NCBI RefSeq assembly: GCF_029168945.1 | Contig: NC_083607.1 | Coordinates: forward strand, 13,844,001-13,908,000 | Direction: 5' to 3' | Source: Cannabis sativa | Taxonomy: Eukaryota; Streptophyta; Magnoliopsida; Rosales; Cannabaceae | DNA length: 64,000 nt | In this document: piece by piece, positions 1 through 12,937 of the stretch | Numbering within the stretch: position 1 is the stretch's first letter | Layout of the letters: the number at the start of each line of letters is the position of its first letter | Position numbers and translations under genes: made by a program | The notes under the pieces: model-generated | Databases searched by the model: none | The model's input: the letters and a program-made list of their open reading frames with translations, nothing else | Told to the model about the DNA's origin: nothing

Positions 1-1793
1 GGAGAATATGGTTTAGTACATAAACAATCACTGAAACAGTAAAATTGAATGAAATTAAACAAAAGTCCATAAATTTAACAATCTCAATAATTCAGGGAGA
101 ATTTTCAACGGCCAAAAAAGTTCAGGGGGCATGATTTGATATATAACAAAGTTTGGGAGAAAAAATTGCTAATTAGCCTTAATTTTTTGACAATAAACTA
201 TCTAAATTTCACTTCTCTTAGGTTATTTACTCTTTTGTGTAAAAACTTTAGTTAAGTGTCACGGTATATATACCATAGTATATACTAATACACACATAGT
301 AAATTTTTAGTGGTTCGCATAATATTGATAATTAAATATTATAAAAAATTATAAAATCACTTAAAATATAAATAAAATTAAAATGTAAAATCCAAAATAA
401 ATAAATAATTTGTTTGTCTTCATCTTCATTTTCTTTCTCCTTCGTTATTCTCCACACATACCACCACACTACCCACTATTATTATCACCACCACCATAAC
501 CACCACACCACCACCACCAAAAATCAAAGACCTCGATTTTGGGAAACAAAATTATTTACCGAGATTTTCATAAACTAAATATTTAGGAGCTAAAGAAACA
601 ATAATTTACAGAAAGAAATAGATGAAGGTTTTTTACGTAGTTCGGGTATTAATAAACCTTACTCCACGTGTCTGTCCATTAGCCTCTTAGGGCAATTTTA
701 ATGTGTTTACAATATTTTTGTAGGAAACCCTAACTCTTTACTCTAAGTTTCTCTTGAAGAAGAAGAAGAACTAGAGTAATATTAGCAGAGTTTTAGCTAC
801 GTAAGTTGTGATGCCCCCTTCCAATGAGAATTGAAGGGTATTTATAGGTTAAGTGGCGGGTTTAGACAAGCCCATGACCCACCTAAGGTTTCTACTAAAA
901 TTTCACCATTGGGGTAAATTAGATGCAATATGAGAGTTGGCTGAATGATCCAGTGGGAAACACTATGCCCGTGCGTGCAGCAGCTAGATAATGGGAACCA
1001 TTTTGTACCATATGGACATGTAGCATGCAAAGGTTTAACCTTTAATAGTAGAGGCACGTGTCGCCCAAAGCTTGCTTCTTTAGGAGTAGAAGTTTATAAT
1101 ACCCGTCTGGCAAAAAGGTAGTAGAGGTACGCACACTACCATGCTTAGATGTAGGAGAGAAGATCTGATCTTCATTAAAAAAAAAAAAAAAAAAAGTATA
1201 ACTGTCACTTGGTGATCAAGCGTGCATAAAAGCTCAAAATTTGTGGCACTCTAGAATGGTCAATATCCATTTTAGGCCTTTCAAATACATGTCCAGGTAT
1301 TGTCCGGGAGAGCCTCCCTTCTTAGACCCCTCTGGGTCCGGGAGAAGCAATTTTCCTTCTGCGTCTAGGAAGTTAAGGTAGGCTTAAGCAGGCTTCCGTG
1401 TGTTCATCCATCTCGAGTTGTTCCCGGTTCCAAGAGGCTTGCCCGTGTCAGGGTTGTATCAAAGGGATTTGATTAGGGAAGTATTAGAATAATCCTCCTC
1501 ATTAAGTGCCACGTGTCATACTTTGTAGAAACACGAATAACATTTACTCCCCAAGCTTTCGGGATACAATGCGGTCCGGGAGCTTACAATACTCTTCTGC
1601 TCCTTGAAGATAAGCTTTTGACATGTGGTGCTGGATGGGATCACGGACGCATCCCATGAGCTGTTACCAAGTAAAGGGTCATTAACTGTAGGTACCATTG
1701 GTGTGGCACGCATGCGGCACCTTTAATGCAACTTTTGGTAACACGCACGCGTGGGGGCATGTTTCTTAGGAGGAGTTGTAATGATGGCAGGAC
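1..1793. other. Gene-free repeat-derived flank
   Basis: No credible gene is visible. From about 600 the sequence looks like an old LTR read on the minus strand: there is a TATA-like CTATAAATAC on the minus strand (838-847) and GC-richer CCGGGAG words at 1295-1340. A run of 19 A (1177-1195) could be a retroposon tail. The sequence resumes at 12013 after the LTR element inserted at 1794, so this block and 12013 onward were once continuous. LTR identity is inference. Confidence 0.4.
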
Positions 1794-3676
1794 TGTTGGG
1801 TTTTATGCCCTAAATAAAACTCATTTCAATATAATAAGATTTGCTTATTAATATAGACCAGAAATAACATTTAATGTTGCATGGTTCACATGATTTATTT
1901 CATGATTATATGTACATAATGTATAAATTCATCTGAAACCCTTTTCACATACTTGATCCTGTTTATTGTGCCGTCAACACATTGGAAAGTAAACATGACT
2001 ATGTGAATAAAGTTTCCTAGATTTATCAGACATAGGGTTTTACTGATATGATAATCTACAACAAAGTTTACTTGCATTTGAAGAAATGCTATGTTCTTTC
2101 CAGAGCATTGGTTAAAGTAAAGCTCAGGTTGGATGCATGGAGTATGCATTGGAAGGGACCGATATTGAACTTTGACTTAGATTTAATTAAACTTACCGTA
2201 ATATCTATTCAAGTCAATATCGCCTAGTTGATCCTAGATCAAATGATCTTAATCCTGATATGATTAGGCTCAATCTCGAGACGCTATTCGTGTTCTTTGA
2301 TTTGTTAGTTAAGCCTACTTTTAGGTCAGGGTGATACGTACATTTTGGGAACACGGTAGAGCAATTGAGTGGGAGCGCTAGCATAAACATGGAATCTATA
2401 GCTTCTATCTGGCGAATAGTAAGCAAAGGATGATCTCCTTTGAGCTTGACCAAACGAACATAAATGGTGGAGTACTCATTTCACATAAGCTGAATTATCA
2501 TTTATACGGGGTCAAGTGTTTTAAGGAATAAATACATTGTAGAATGTAACGGTAATTTAATCCCTTTACAGTGTAGATCATTCATATAGAGGATCATTGA
2601 TCACATTAGGATTATAACAATGGATAACTAATGATGTGTCTATATGGTGGAACATATAGAGCATTCTATATAACTGAGAGTGCAATTCTAAGTTCTATGC
2701 GTGGATTCAACGAAGAATTAATAAGTTAGTGAATTTTAGTGCTAAATTCTTGATCTACTTATTGGAAGCTCGGTTATATAGACCCATGGTCCCCCCACTA
2801 GTTGAGATAATATTGCTTGTAAGACTCATGTAATTGGTTTTGATTAATCAATTATAATTCACAAGTTAGACTATGTCTATTTGTGAAATTTTCACTAAGT
2901 AAGGGCGAAATTGTAAAGAAAGAGTTTATAGGGGCATATTTGTTAATTATGATACTTTGTATGGTTCAATTAATAAATATGATAAATGACAATATTATTT
3001 AATAATTATTTATAGTTATTAAATAGTTAGAATTGGCATTTAAATGGTTGAATTAGGAAATTGGCATTTTTGAGAAAATCAGATACAAAAGGTGTTAAAA
3101 TTGTAAAATTGCAAAACCCAAGGCCCAATCCACTAATGCTTGGCCGACCACCTATTGTAGGTTTTTAAATTGATTTTTTCATTATTTTAATGCCATATAA
3201 TTCAAATCTAACCCTAGTGGAATGCTATAAATAGATAGTGAAGGCTTCAGGAAAAACACTTCTTCTGATTCAGAAAACCTGAGCTTTCTCTCTCCCTATC
3301 TTTAGCTGCCACTTCTTCTTTCTCTTCCCTCTTGATAATTTCGAAATCCTTAGTGATTAGAGTAGTGCCCACACACATCAAGCAATACCTCAATCATAGT
3401 GAGGAAGATCGTGAAGAAAGATCATCAGCAAAGGAGATTCAGCATCAAGGATTCAGAGAAAGAGATCCAGGTTCAGATATTGATAATGCTCTGCTACAGA
3501 AAGGAATCAAGGGCTAGATATCTGAATGGAAGGAGTCATTATATTCCGCTGCACCCAATGTAAGGTTTCTTAAACTTTATATGTGTTTAATTTATCGTTT
3601 TAGAAAGTTCTTATTTAGGATGTTAATAAACATACTTGTGAGTAGATCTAAGATCCTGGTAAAATAATTTCCAACA
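1794..3676 (+). repeat. 5' LTR of the 1794-12007 element
   Basis: This is a direct repeat of 10125-12007 with equal length and about 99 percent identity by eye. It starts TGTTGGG and ends CCAACA. The same family recurs at 20477, 22357 (inverted), 49426 and 58518 (inverted). Small ORFs inside it recur in every copy and are best explained as LTR sequence, not genes. Confidence 0.95.
3225..3234 (+). promoter_or_regulatory. LTR TATA box
   Basis: CTATAAATAG lies about 440 bp before the LTR end and is followed by pyrimidine-rich sequence. The same box is at 11556-11565 in the right LTR. It is the likely Pol II promoter of the element, marking the U3/R border about 30 bp downstream. Confidence 0.6.
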
Positions 3677-3678
3677 AC

Positions 3679-3694
3679 TGGTATCAGAGCCATG
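3679..3694 (+). other. Primer binding site (initiator tRNA-Met)
   Basis: TGGTATCAGAGCCATG begins two bases after the 5' LTR end (3676). This is the standard plant Copia primer site, complementary to the 3' end of initiator tRNA-Met. Confidence 0.9.
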
Positions 3695-3699
3695 GTAAT

Positions 3700-6600
3700 T
3701 GATTTACTTGCAAGAAATTTGGACTTTAAAACGATTGTTTGTATGTTCTTTGGATGGTATCATGTTGTATTGAGTGTTATTTGATGATTGATTGATGTTT
3801 GTGAAATTTTCGTGAAAAATAATTGCGATTTTATCTCTGGAATTATTTTTATTGGATAGTATGGAAAAAATTAAGCAAGTTAGCCTTTTACAGAACTTAA
3901 TTTGGATTTTATTTGAATTAGTTATGATTTTTTGAAGATTTGAAAAAATCGAGGTCTTTGATTTTTTCCTGCGATCGCAAATGTGTCCGTACAGTTTCGA
4001 ATTTTTTTTGTTTTTCTTCGATTTTTCATGCTTTTTCATGGAATTAACTTCCAATTTTTTGTATAGTTTTGTATTTATACTATTACTATTTCTAATTTAA
4101 TTCTAATTATCATTTTGAATTAATTTAATATTTTTTAAATTTAATTCAAGATATTAGTGTAATTTGAATTTGAGTAGAATTAGTATCTATCTTCTTGCTT
4201 AAAAATCTATCTTATTTTTAAATGTGATTATATCTTATTTTTTTTTTTTTAAATTTAAGGTCAGATTTTATAAGATATTTATAAAATCTTTTAAGATATT
4301 TTTTAAAATATCTTATCTTTTAAGATATTTTTAATTATATCTTATTTTTTAAGATTTTTTTTAAAATCTTTTTAGATATTTTGACCTTATTTAAATTTAA
4401 AATAAGATATTTATAATCATGTAATTTTAAATAGATGTAAGATATTTTGCTAACTTTTAAATTTTGTTATTTTATTTATTTAAATTAAATTTAAAATCTG
4501 AAAAGATATTTCATTTATCTTTTCTAATTTTTATTTAATTTTTATTTTTAAAATAACATTTAATTTTTAAAAGTAGTTAGCAAATTTTTGAAATGATATT
4601 TAGGTTGGTTGAAACCTAATTTTTCAAAATTGTAGGTTTAATTTTAAATTTAATTTTTCTTAATTTTCGAATTTTTTCAAATTCTTTTAAAATTTTTCGA
4701 ATTTTTTTTATTTAATTAATTATTTTCGAAATTAAATATTTAATTTAAAATTAAATAAATCCTACATCCAACTATCCAGCTAACCTTGTTGCAGGAGTAT
4801 GTGTTTTAGCTTATGTGTAAGTTTTTTAAAACCTATTATTACTTGATTGCAAATAGCCATGGTTACCTTTTGTCAGATCTAATGATCTGATGACTCCCTT
4901 GGTCAAGATAATAATTTGTAACAGGTATATTTACAATCTTCTTTCATCTGTGTATGACCTAGCAACATGATAGGACCCATCCAAAGTGTGCCTGTGTGAG
5001 CCTATGTGTTTAATTTTATTATAGATGCATATAGGTTGCTGTTGCTAAAATAAATTATCATAGTTCTTGATAGAATTTATTTAGGCCCATTTAGTTTTTG
5101 GGCTTATTCAATTAATAACAGTTGTTCTTATTAAGGTTAAATTCCTCTCTTTTGGGCCTTGTGTGAGAGTTGGGAGCCATAGAAGTGGGTACGACATACT
5201 GAACCCAGCACCCCCTCACCCAAACCACCCCAATTGTGAAGGCCCATTTGCCTGATTTGAACAACTGTACTAGGTTAATTACACTAGTTTAACCTAATAA
5301 AATTGATTAGCAACATAATTAATTTCATTTATTTTGAAATTAATTTAAGAAAATTATAGTTTAAAGAATTCTTTATTCTAAGCTAAACTATATGTATTTT
5401 CTTGTATTTAATTAAATATAGAATTATAACCATCTAGATTCTTTCTGGAACTTAATTTAAATTTTTCATTAAATATTCTTATTTAAGTTGATATTTAGTT
5501 ATCTACAACTAACCAACTTAAATCTGAATATCTTTTGAATTTCAAATTTCAAAATTAAGTTGAGGAATTTTAGGCATTGGTTATTAAGATTCTTTAGATA
5601 TTTTTTTTTTAAGTTAATATCCTTTCGAATATTAACTTAAAATGGAATATTTTCAAATTAAGTGGTTACAACTTAATTTTTGATATTTAATTAAATTTAA
5701 ATTTGAAAAATATTTAAGTTCTAGATTTTTTCTAATACAACTTAAATTAGATATTTTTTCAAATTTTGTGAAAAAGATACTTAGTCAAATAAGATATTTT
5801 CTAGATAGTTATTTCTAGACTACTTATTATTTCTAATATTAAATAGGAAAATACTATAAATTGTGAAATTAATTATTTATATAATTAATTTTGGTACAAT
5901 TTATTCTAAGTATATTTTTTCCTAGTATTAAACTAGAGATTGATAATTAAGCCTTCTCTACACTTAATTATTTATTTCTTGAATTTAATACGTTTAATTA
6001 ATTTGAAAATTAAATATCTAAGTTGATTTTTATCATCATACTTAAATATTTCTTTTTCATGACATTTGATTAAATAGAAAATTATTTTTAGTTGAAATTT
6101 ATTTTTTCAACTAAATTTAAATAATTTTCAAAATATATTTTTCTTTATTTTATTAATCAATTTTCGAAATTACATTTCTTAAATGCTAGAATTTCGAATT
6201 TTATCTTGAAAAATAGATTAAGTTGAAAATTAATTATTTATTTTAATTAATTCTTGGATCAACTTAAATCAATGATTTTTTCATTTATTGATTAATTTAA
6301 AATAAATTGAATTAAAGTATATTATTAGAAATTGAATTAATTAGTCAAAGGAAAATCTAGATAGATGATATTTTTGCCTGAAGTATTTTTCTAGTGTATT
6401 TAATTAAATAGAAAATTAATATTTAAGTTGATTTTCATCATCATACTTAAATATTTGAAATTTTTCTTATATATTTAATTAAATAGGAAAATTATATTTT
6501 TTTGTTGTAAATTAATTTTATTAATTAATTTTGGGCCAACATTAAATTAGAATAATTTTTCCAGGATTAATTTTTTATTTTAACATGCATTTTCGAAAAT

Positions 6601-6940
6601 TGTATTCTTAAATACTTTAATTTTTCGAAATGCAATATATATTTATAGAAAATTAAATTTGAGTTGTAAATTAATTTATATTAATTTTGTAACAACTTAA
6701 ATTGAATATTTTTCTAAATATTTATTGGAAATTATTACTAAGATGGAAATAATTCATGTTATTTTTATATCCATCTAAGTAAAATTTATAAATATTAAAT
6801 TAAAATTTACATTTAGAATTTTTCATTCTAAATTGAAAATTTTAAATAAATATATATTTAAAATAAATAGATTAAATAAAGAGAATCAAAGAAAATACAA
6901 CTCACTTTAAATAATGAGCTTGATTATTATTAAGATATTC
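3700..6940. other. AT-rich non-coding interior of the element
   Basis: There is no gene. The sequence is A+T-dominated with repeated modules. AAGATATTTT-type words fill 4200-4420. A module with AAGTTGATTTT followed by CATCATACTTAAATATTT occurs near 6013 and again near 6425. A short hairpin (AAGTTAATAT / ATATTAACTT) lies at 5611-5640. This replaces the gag and early pol expected at this place in a coding Copia element. Confidence 0.6.
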
Positions 6941-6941
6941 G

Positions 6942-7790
6942 ATCTCCATTGTTGGTCTTACAAAAGTTAAATGTTTTCAATATAACCTCGAGACGCTAGA
7001 CTTCGTCCCCCTATGGATGGTTATTCGTTGAACGCATTTAACACCGTAAGATTTCATTTGATAAGTGTTTTGTAAGTTTTCGTTTCTATTAGACTCTCCC
7101 CTACGGTGACTACTTAGAGATAAACTTATGAAACATGAAACAATGGTGGAAGCTCATAAAATGATAATAACCTTGACTCTCGCCTACCGGGACAACGTTG
7201 GATTCTTATTTTGATCGAATAAAAGGTTGCTAGAATGGTTTCTATTTTAGATGAGCTGACAACTCTATTCAATAAATGATACTTTGACTCTCGCCTACCG
7301 GGATACTGTATCAGTTTGTTGAAAACCTTGGAAATTATTTAGGATTGTATGTTTTAGTATTTTCACTAGTCATTCCTACTTGCTATATGTTTATAATTTC
7401 TGAATTGTGTATGAATTTATATTGAACCATGTTATTTTCTGTTATTAAGTTGTAGTTTAATTTCGAATCTTCATTGTTGGTCTAACTTGTTCGTTTTTCT
7501 AATGAGATAAATCCCTAATGGATTTTCACCATTAGACATACATAATAGTGTAAGATCTCGAAAGATAAGTATTGTATTACGACATCTAACTGTTCATCAA
7601 TTGATGACACCTTAGACTAGTATTTTTACAATATGAAACAAGAAGATTACATAAATAAGATTACTTTGTCTTTCGCTAATCGAAGCATCGTTGGATTCTT
7701 ATTTTAAACGAAATTATCCTAATTTCTCTTAGCTTATTCATTTCGAATTAGCTCAATAATATATCATTGGATGAATGGTCTATAAATCAT
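6942..7790 (+). repeat. Diverged tandem duplication of about 0.5 kb
   Basis: Two successive blocks share the same ordered landmarks. CATTGTTGGTCT occurs near 6955 and 7472. GTAAGAT followed by GATAAGT occurs near 7045 and 7550. ATGAAACA occurs near 7129 and 7633. CGTTGGATTCTTATTTT occurs near 7195 and 7690. Within the first block TTGACTCTCGCCTACCGGGA occurs twice exactly (7173-7192 and 7284-7303). No ORF survives, and the function is unknown. Confidence 0.6.
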
Positions 7791-8194
7791 TTCATGTCAT
7801 TCTATATTTTCTCTTAAGAAATTAAATGACGCATATGATTATAATCCCGAAATTCTATTCCCAATTGATATAAATCCTCAATCTTAGAAATCTCCTACTT
7901 GTATGGGCAAATCTGACTTAGAGTTTGTATTAGTAGTGGTGGTCCAAGAAAGAATTACTCATTATATTTGGTTGAATTTAAGTCTTTGACTTTAATTTTA
8001 GAATCCAAACAGAAATTTTCTTATATTTCTAATTCCAGATACAATACAGTTACACTTTCTCAAGTGTTTAATATCCATCTTTTATTAATGGATTCAAACT
8101 GTATGGAATATGAGTTAGGTATTCTGTGACCAGGATCCACTTGCACTATTCTAAGAATTCTTTTATAAACCTATGTCATCAAAAGACACTACCA

Positions 8195-9960
8195 CATTTT
8201 TTTTAATCTATGGCATTTGTATCTTGTTCATAGTGGATTTGACAAGATCAATCTCTGCAAAGAGTTAATATGCCTATATCCACTGAAAGTAGTTCATCTC
8301 ATTCGCAGATGGATGTACATTCAGGGGTGGATATGAGTTTTTCGTTATATTCTTAAAACGATAACTCTAGATTATACCTTTTAGCAAAGAAATTTGAAAT
8401 ATTTGAAAATTTTCATTAATTTCTAGCAATGGTTAAAACCATTAAGGTAAGTGGTTAAAGATCTTGCGAACTGATAGGGGTGGAGAAATAGTTAGTAGAT
8501 ATGCAGTTCAAAGATCATTAAATTGATTTTTGAGTTATATCCAAACTTACCTCCCCAAAAATTTCGAGTTGCATATTGATGATTAGTTACTAGTCGTTGC
8601 CCAATTCCTTCTATGGTAATACAATTTCAGAATGATGTAATGGTTGTATACTTAATGTAAATCATTACTAGATTCATGGATGACCTAATCAAAATCTTAA
8701 GAAAAGCTAGACTGTTAACCATGGTTTGTTAGCTATTCTAAGTGATTAGGGGTGTACCATCCCATTGTCAATAGATAAGAAAGTGTTTGTTCAAACAAAT
8801 ACTACTTTTCTAAGAAAATGACTAAGTCTGAAAAACAAGTAGCAAATAAAGGAGATATTTAATTCTTGATTCCAAAAGTGTTCTATCATCTTATATAACA
8901 TATGACGATCCCACTGCCTCTGTTGTCTTGTCACAACCAAAGAGGTTAATACCGTTTAGTTTTCTTCGACATAATTCACGGTACCTTGTCGTAGTGGGAG
9001 AGTTTCTAGGAACTCACCTTCTTATGACTTGGGAGATACTAGTGATTAAAATCCATTGTGAGTTTAAACAAGTAATGGATTGTCAAGATAAGAAACTAAG
9101 AAGAAAAGCCAATAGAACTATGGTTTAATCCATTCACATGGAATAACCTAAAGTTTTCTATTACAAGGACATAAAAGGAAATTTTAGTTAATAAGTCTAT
9201 TCAATGGACTTAACAAACTTCCTGTTCCTAGTATTATAGGTTTGATTTTATCTAAACCTATGGCTTGTGGTATACCTGGTAATTACTTACTCTAATGCAA
9301 GCAACTTACTTTAGTAAGATGCTGAAGCATTTTCTTTCTAATGGCAATCTATAGAAGCTTCACAACTTCTTAGGTATAGATTTTATTTAACTAAGGAAAA
9401 GTCTTAACTATTCCAGAAAAGATAAAGCCATGAAAGAATTTCTTATATCAACAGTGAGAGGTCTTAGATATGCTTTTGTATGCCTTAGACCAGACACCTG
9501 CTGTTGAGTGGGAGTAATGAGTAGGTATCAGATTAATCCAGGAGAAGAACATTGGAAGACAATCAAGTAAATCCTAAGATTAAGAAGATGAACTATATGT
9601 TAGTCTATAAGAGTGTGTTTAAAACTCTTAGACTACACCATATCAGATTTCGAAATTTGCCTTTGTGCTAGTAAATCTTTCTTATAAGATGGTGGTTACT
9701 CTGGGGGTGGAATAGTGATTTTGGAGAAGTGTAAAAACCTATCTGAAGTCTCTAGGTCTACCAGAGAGGGACTGAATGTTAAACTTGCAGGAAAGGTACT
9801 TATTCAGTCTAAGGAAAGTTCTATACATTTTTGGCATCATTCCAAATTGCCTTAAACTGCTAGTGTTAATTTCCTGAGTAACCAAAAGTAGTTGCCAAAG
9901 GTATAGAATCCAGTATCCCAAGAGAGTAGACATATAGAGAGGAATTTCACATTATCAATG
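8195..9960 (+). pseudogene. Decayed Copia pol remnant (integrase to RNase H)
   Basis: Short stretches in shifting frames match the pol of the element at 58518-64000 in the right order. A GAG-pre-integrase piece (Y/W-H-L-x-L-x-H-S-G-F-D-like) lies near 8205-8245. Integrase pieces lie near 8300-8340 (GGYEF-like) and 8470-8500 (TDRGGE-like). An RT/RNase H linker reading AFVCLRPDTC-like and then SRYQINPGEEHW-like lies near 9470-9560. Stops and indels interrupt every domain. It cannot encode protein. It shows that the non-coding element descends from a coding Angela-type parent. Confidence 0.75.
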
Positions 9961-10110
9961 ATTTTGTGATTAAGGAAGAGTAATGGTGGAGAAAAGGTTG
10001 TGGTTAATTCAACCTTTCAGATCCTATTACGAGGAGTTTACTACTACTACACTTAATTTGTATATCAAGGTGTTGAGATTATTTGAAACGCACTTTTTGT
10101 TTTATATTAG

Positions 10111-10124
10111 TGCAAGTGGGAGTT
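10111..10124 (+). other. Polypurine tract
   Basis: TGCAAGTGGGAGTT directly precedes the 3' LTR. The same tract, in reverse complement, precedes the 3' LTR of the related element at 60405-60417. It primes plus-strand DNA synthesis in this family. Confidence 0.8.
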
Positions 10125-12007
10125 TGTTGGGTTTTATGCCCTAAATAAAACTCATTTCAATATAATCAGATTTGCTTATTAATATAGATCAGAAATAACA
10201 TTTAATGTTGCATGGTTCACATGATTTATTTCATGATTATATGTACATAATGTATAAATTCATCTGAAACCCTTTTCACATACTTGATCCTGTTTATTGT
10301 GCCGTCAACACATTGGAAAGTAAACATGACTATGTGAATAAAGTTTCCTAGATTTATCAGACATAGGGTTTTACTGATATGATAATCTACAACAAAGTTT
10401 ACTTGCATTTGGAGAAATGCTATGTTCTTTCCAGAGCATTGGTTAAAGTAAAGCTCAGGTTGGATGCATGGAGTATGCATTGGAAGGGACCGATATTGAA
10501 CTTTGACTTAGATTTAATTAAACTTACCGTAATATCTATTCAAGTCAATATCGCCTAGTTGATCCTAGATCAAATGATCTTAATCCTGATATGATTAGGC
10601 TCAATCTCGAGAGGCTATTCGTGTTCTTTGATTTGTTAGTTAAGCCTACTTTTAGGTCAGGGTGATACGTACATTTTGGGAACACGGTAGTGCAATTGAG
10701 TGGGAGCGCTAGCATAAACATGGAATCTATAGCTTCTATCTGGCGAATAGTAAGCAAAGGATGATCTCCTTCGAGCTTGACCAAACGAACATAAATGGTG
10801 GAGTACTCATTTCACATAAGCTGAAATATCATTTATACGGGGTCAAGTGTTTTAAGGAAAAAATACATTGTAGGGTGTAACGGTAATTTAATCCCTTTAC
10901 AGTGTAGATCATTCATATAGAGGATCATTGATCACATTAGGATTATAACAATGGATAACTAATGATGTGTCTATATGGTGGAACATATAGAGCATTCTAT
11001 ATAACTGAGAGTGCAATTCTAAGTTCTATGCGTGGATTCAACGAAGAATTAATAAGTTAGTGAATTTTAGTGCTAAATTCTTGATCTACTTATTGGAAGC
11101 TCGGTTATATAGACCCATGGTCCCCCCACTAGTTGAGATAATATTGCTTGTAAGACTCATGTAATTGGTTTTGATTAATCAATTATAATTCACAAGTTAG
11201 ACTATGTCTATTTGTGAAATTTTCACTAAGTAAGGGCGAAATTGTAAAGAAAGAGTTTATAGGGGCATATTTGTTAATTATGATACTTTGTATGGTTCAA
11301 TTAATAAATATGATAAATGACAATATTATTTAATAATTATTTATTGTTATTAAATAGTTAGAATTGGCATTTAAATGGTTGAATTAGGAAATTGGCATTT
11401 TTGAGAAAATCAGATACAAAAGGTGTTAAAATTGCAAAATTGCAAAACCCAAGGCCCAATCCACTAATGCTTGGCTGACCACCTATTGTAGGTTTTTAAA
11501 TTGATTTTTTCATTATTTTAATGTCATATAATTCAAATCTAACCCTAGTGGAATGCTATAAATAGATAGTGAAGGCTTCAGGAAAAACACTTCTTCTGAT
11601 TCAGAAAACCTGAGCTTTCTCTCTCCCTATCTTTAGCTGCCACTTCTTCTTTCTCTTCCCTCTTGATAATTTCGAAATTCTTAGTGATTAGATTAGTGCC
11701 CACACACATCAAGCAATACCTCAATCATAGTGAGGAAGATCGTGAAGAAAGATCATCAGCAAAGGAGATTCAGCATCAAGGATTCAGAGAAAGAGATCCA
11801 GGTTCAGATATTGATAATGCTCTGCTACAGAAAGGAATCGAGGGCTAGATATCTGAATGGAAGGAGTCATTATATTCCGCTGCACCCAATGTAAGGTTTC
11901 TTAAACTTTATATGTGTTTAATTTATCGTTTTAGAAAGTTCTTATTTAGGATGTTAATAAACATACTTGTGAGTAGATCTAAGATCCTGGTAAAATAATT
12001 TCCAACT
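10125..12007 (+). repeat. 3' LTR of the 1794-12007 element
   Basis: It is 1883 bp, colinear with 1794-3676, and contains the TATA box at 11556-11565. The last base is T instead of A, so the terminal CA is lost. AGGAC follows at once. Confidence 0.95.
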
Positions 12008-12012
12008 AGGAC

Positions 12013-12937
12013 AATTGAGGTGACCCCTCCTTTAATGCGTATAGGACACGAGACGTGAAATGATGAATATTAAATGTCTGGGTTGAGCATTAAATGCAAT
12101 CTTTTTAACTCCCCATCTGTCGGATCAAAAGATGCTCTCTAGAAGAAGTGATCTGGGCCATCTATTTCAAATTGCAAGGATCCCAACGGAAGTAGAAATA
12201 GGTTTCAAGAACCCATTTTTCATTTTTTTCATCATCTTCAACCTTCAAAAACCCCCTACAACTTTTCAACCAGAACCCTTATTTTCTAAACAACTTTTGC
12301 TTCGCCATCGCCCTTAATTAGTGAATGCAGGAGGCCTTTGATTGCCTTATTCAGTACTTTCTAAACCTCCGTTCACTCCGTTTTCCAAACGTCGAACCTA
12401 TAAATCCTAACTTTCTCCACCCCTAGCTAGTTGAGAACTTTGACGTTCGGGCCAACTATGACCATGTGATCGACTAGGTTCAACGCTCGTGAGTAGATTT
12501 TCACTACAACCTTCCATTCTCCATCCAAACATCAAGTAAGTATCCCGACGCTTTGTTAATTTTATGTTATTTTGTATCTAGGATAGAAATGCTAAATTCA
12601 AGGTAGGTCTAGGATCTTCTGTATGTTTGAATGGTAGAATGTTACCTGTAGAAGCATAATTCTAGGGCAGGATTGTGTTTGAATTTCTTGTACCATAAGA
12701 GCGTTAATATAGCGTAGATAGTTAAGGTGTAGCCATCAGTTTTCCATAGGCTTTGCATGCTTCGTGGATCTTGGAATTAGGGTTGAACAGTAGATTAAGG
12801 GTTCTTGAATGAACACCAAAAAAATGTTTGCTCTTTTATGCCTACATGGAGTTGTTAGGACTCCAAAATGGCTCTTCATTTTCTAGAATTTTTTGCATTA
12901 GTGTTGTTTTGGTAGCTTCCCCGGGGTTGCCGACCTA
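12013..12937. other. Gene-free continuation of the left flank
   Basis: This sequence continues the 1-1793 block across the insertion. It holds pyrimidine-rich and TTTAATGC-containing stretches similar in style to Tat LTRs, and short unsupported ORFs only. I see no gene. Confidence 0.4.

Larger units (their letters stand above)
1794..12007 (+). mobile_element. Non-autonomous Copia LTR retrotransposon (Angela-related LTR family), TSD AGGAC
   Basis: Two direct LTRs (1794-3676 and 10125-12007), each 1883 bp, begin TGTTGGG. The left one ends CCAACA and the right one CCAACT. A perfect 5-bp target duplication AGGAC lies at 1789-1793 and 12008-12012. A primer site complementary to initiator tRNA-Met follows the left LTR, and a purine tract precedes the right one. 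The 6.4-kb interior has no long ORF: about 4.5 kb is AT-rich non-coding sequence, then a decayed Copia integrase/RT/RNase H remnant. The LTR family and the pol remnant match the coding element at 58518-64000, so this looks like a derivative moved in trans (inference). The LTRs differ at about 19 sites by eye, roughly 1 percent. Confidence 0.95.

Noticed and set aside
2214..2453. Antisense ORF of 71-79 codons (MVKLxGxHPLL...) recurring at 2214, 10545, 20928, 23584 and 49877
   Set aside because: It recurs only because the LTR recurs. No domain, and it lies antisense in U3.
3332..3517. 61-codon sense ORF downstream of the LTR TATA box, also at 11663
   Set aside because: Shared by LTR copies and interrupted in the older solo LTRs; nothing supports translation.
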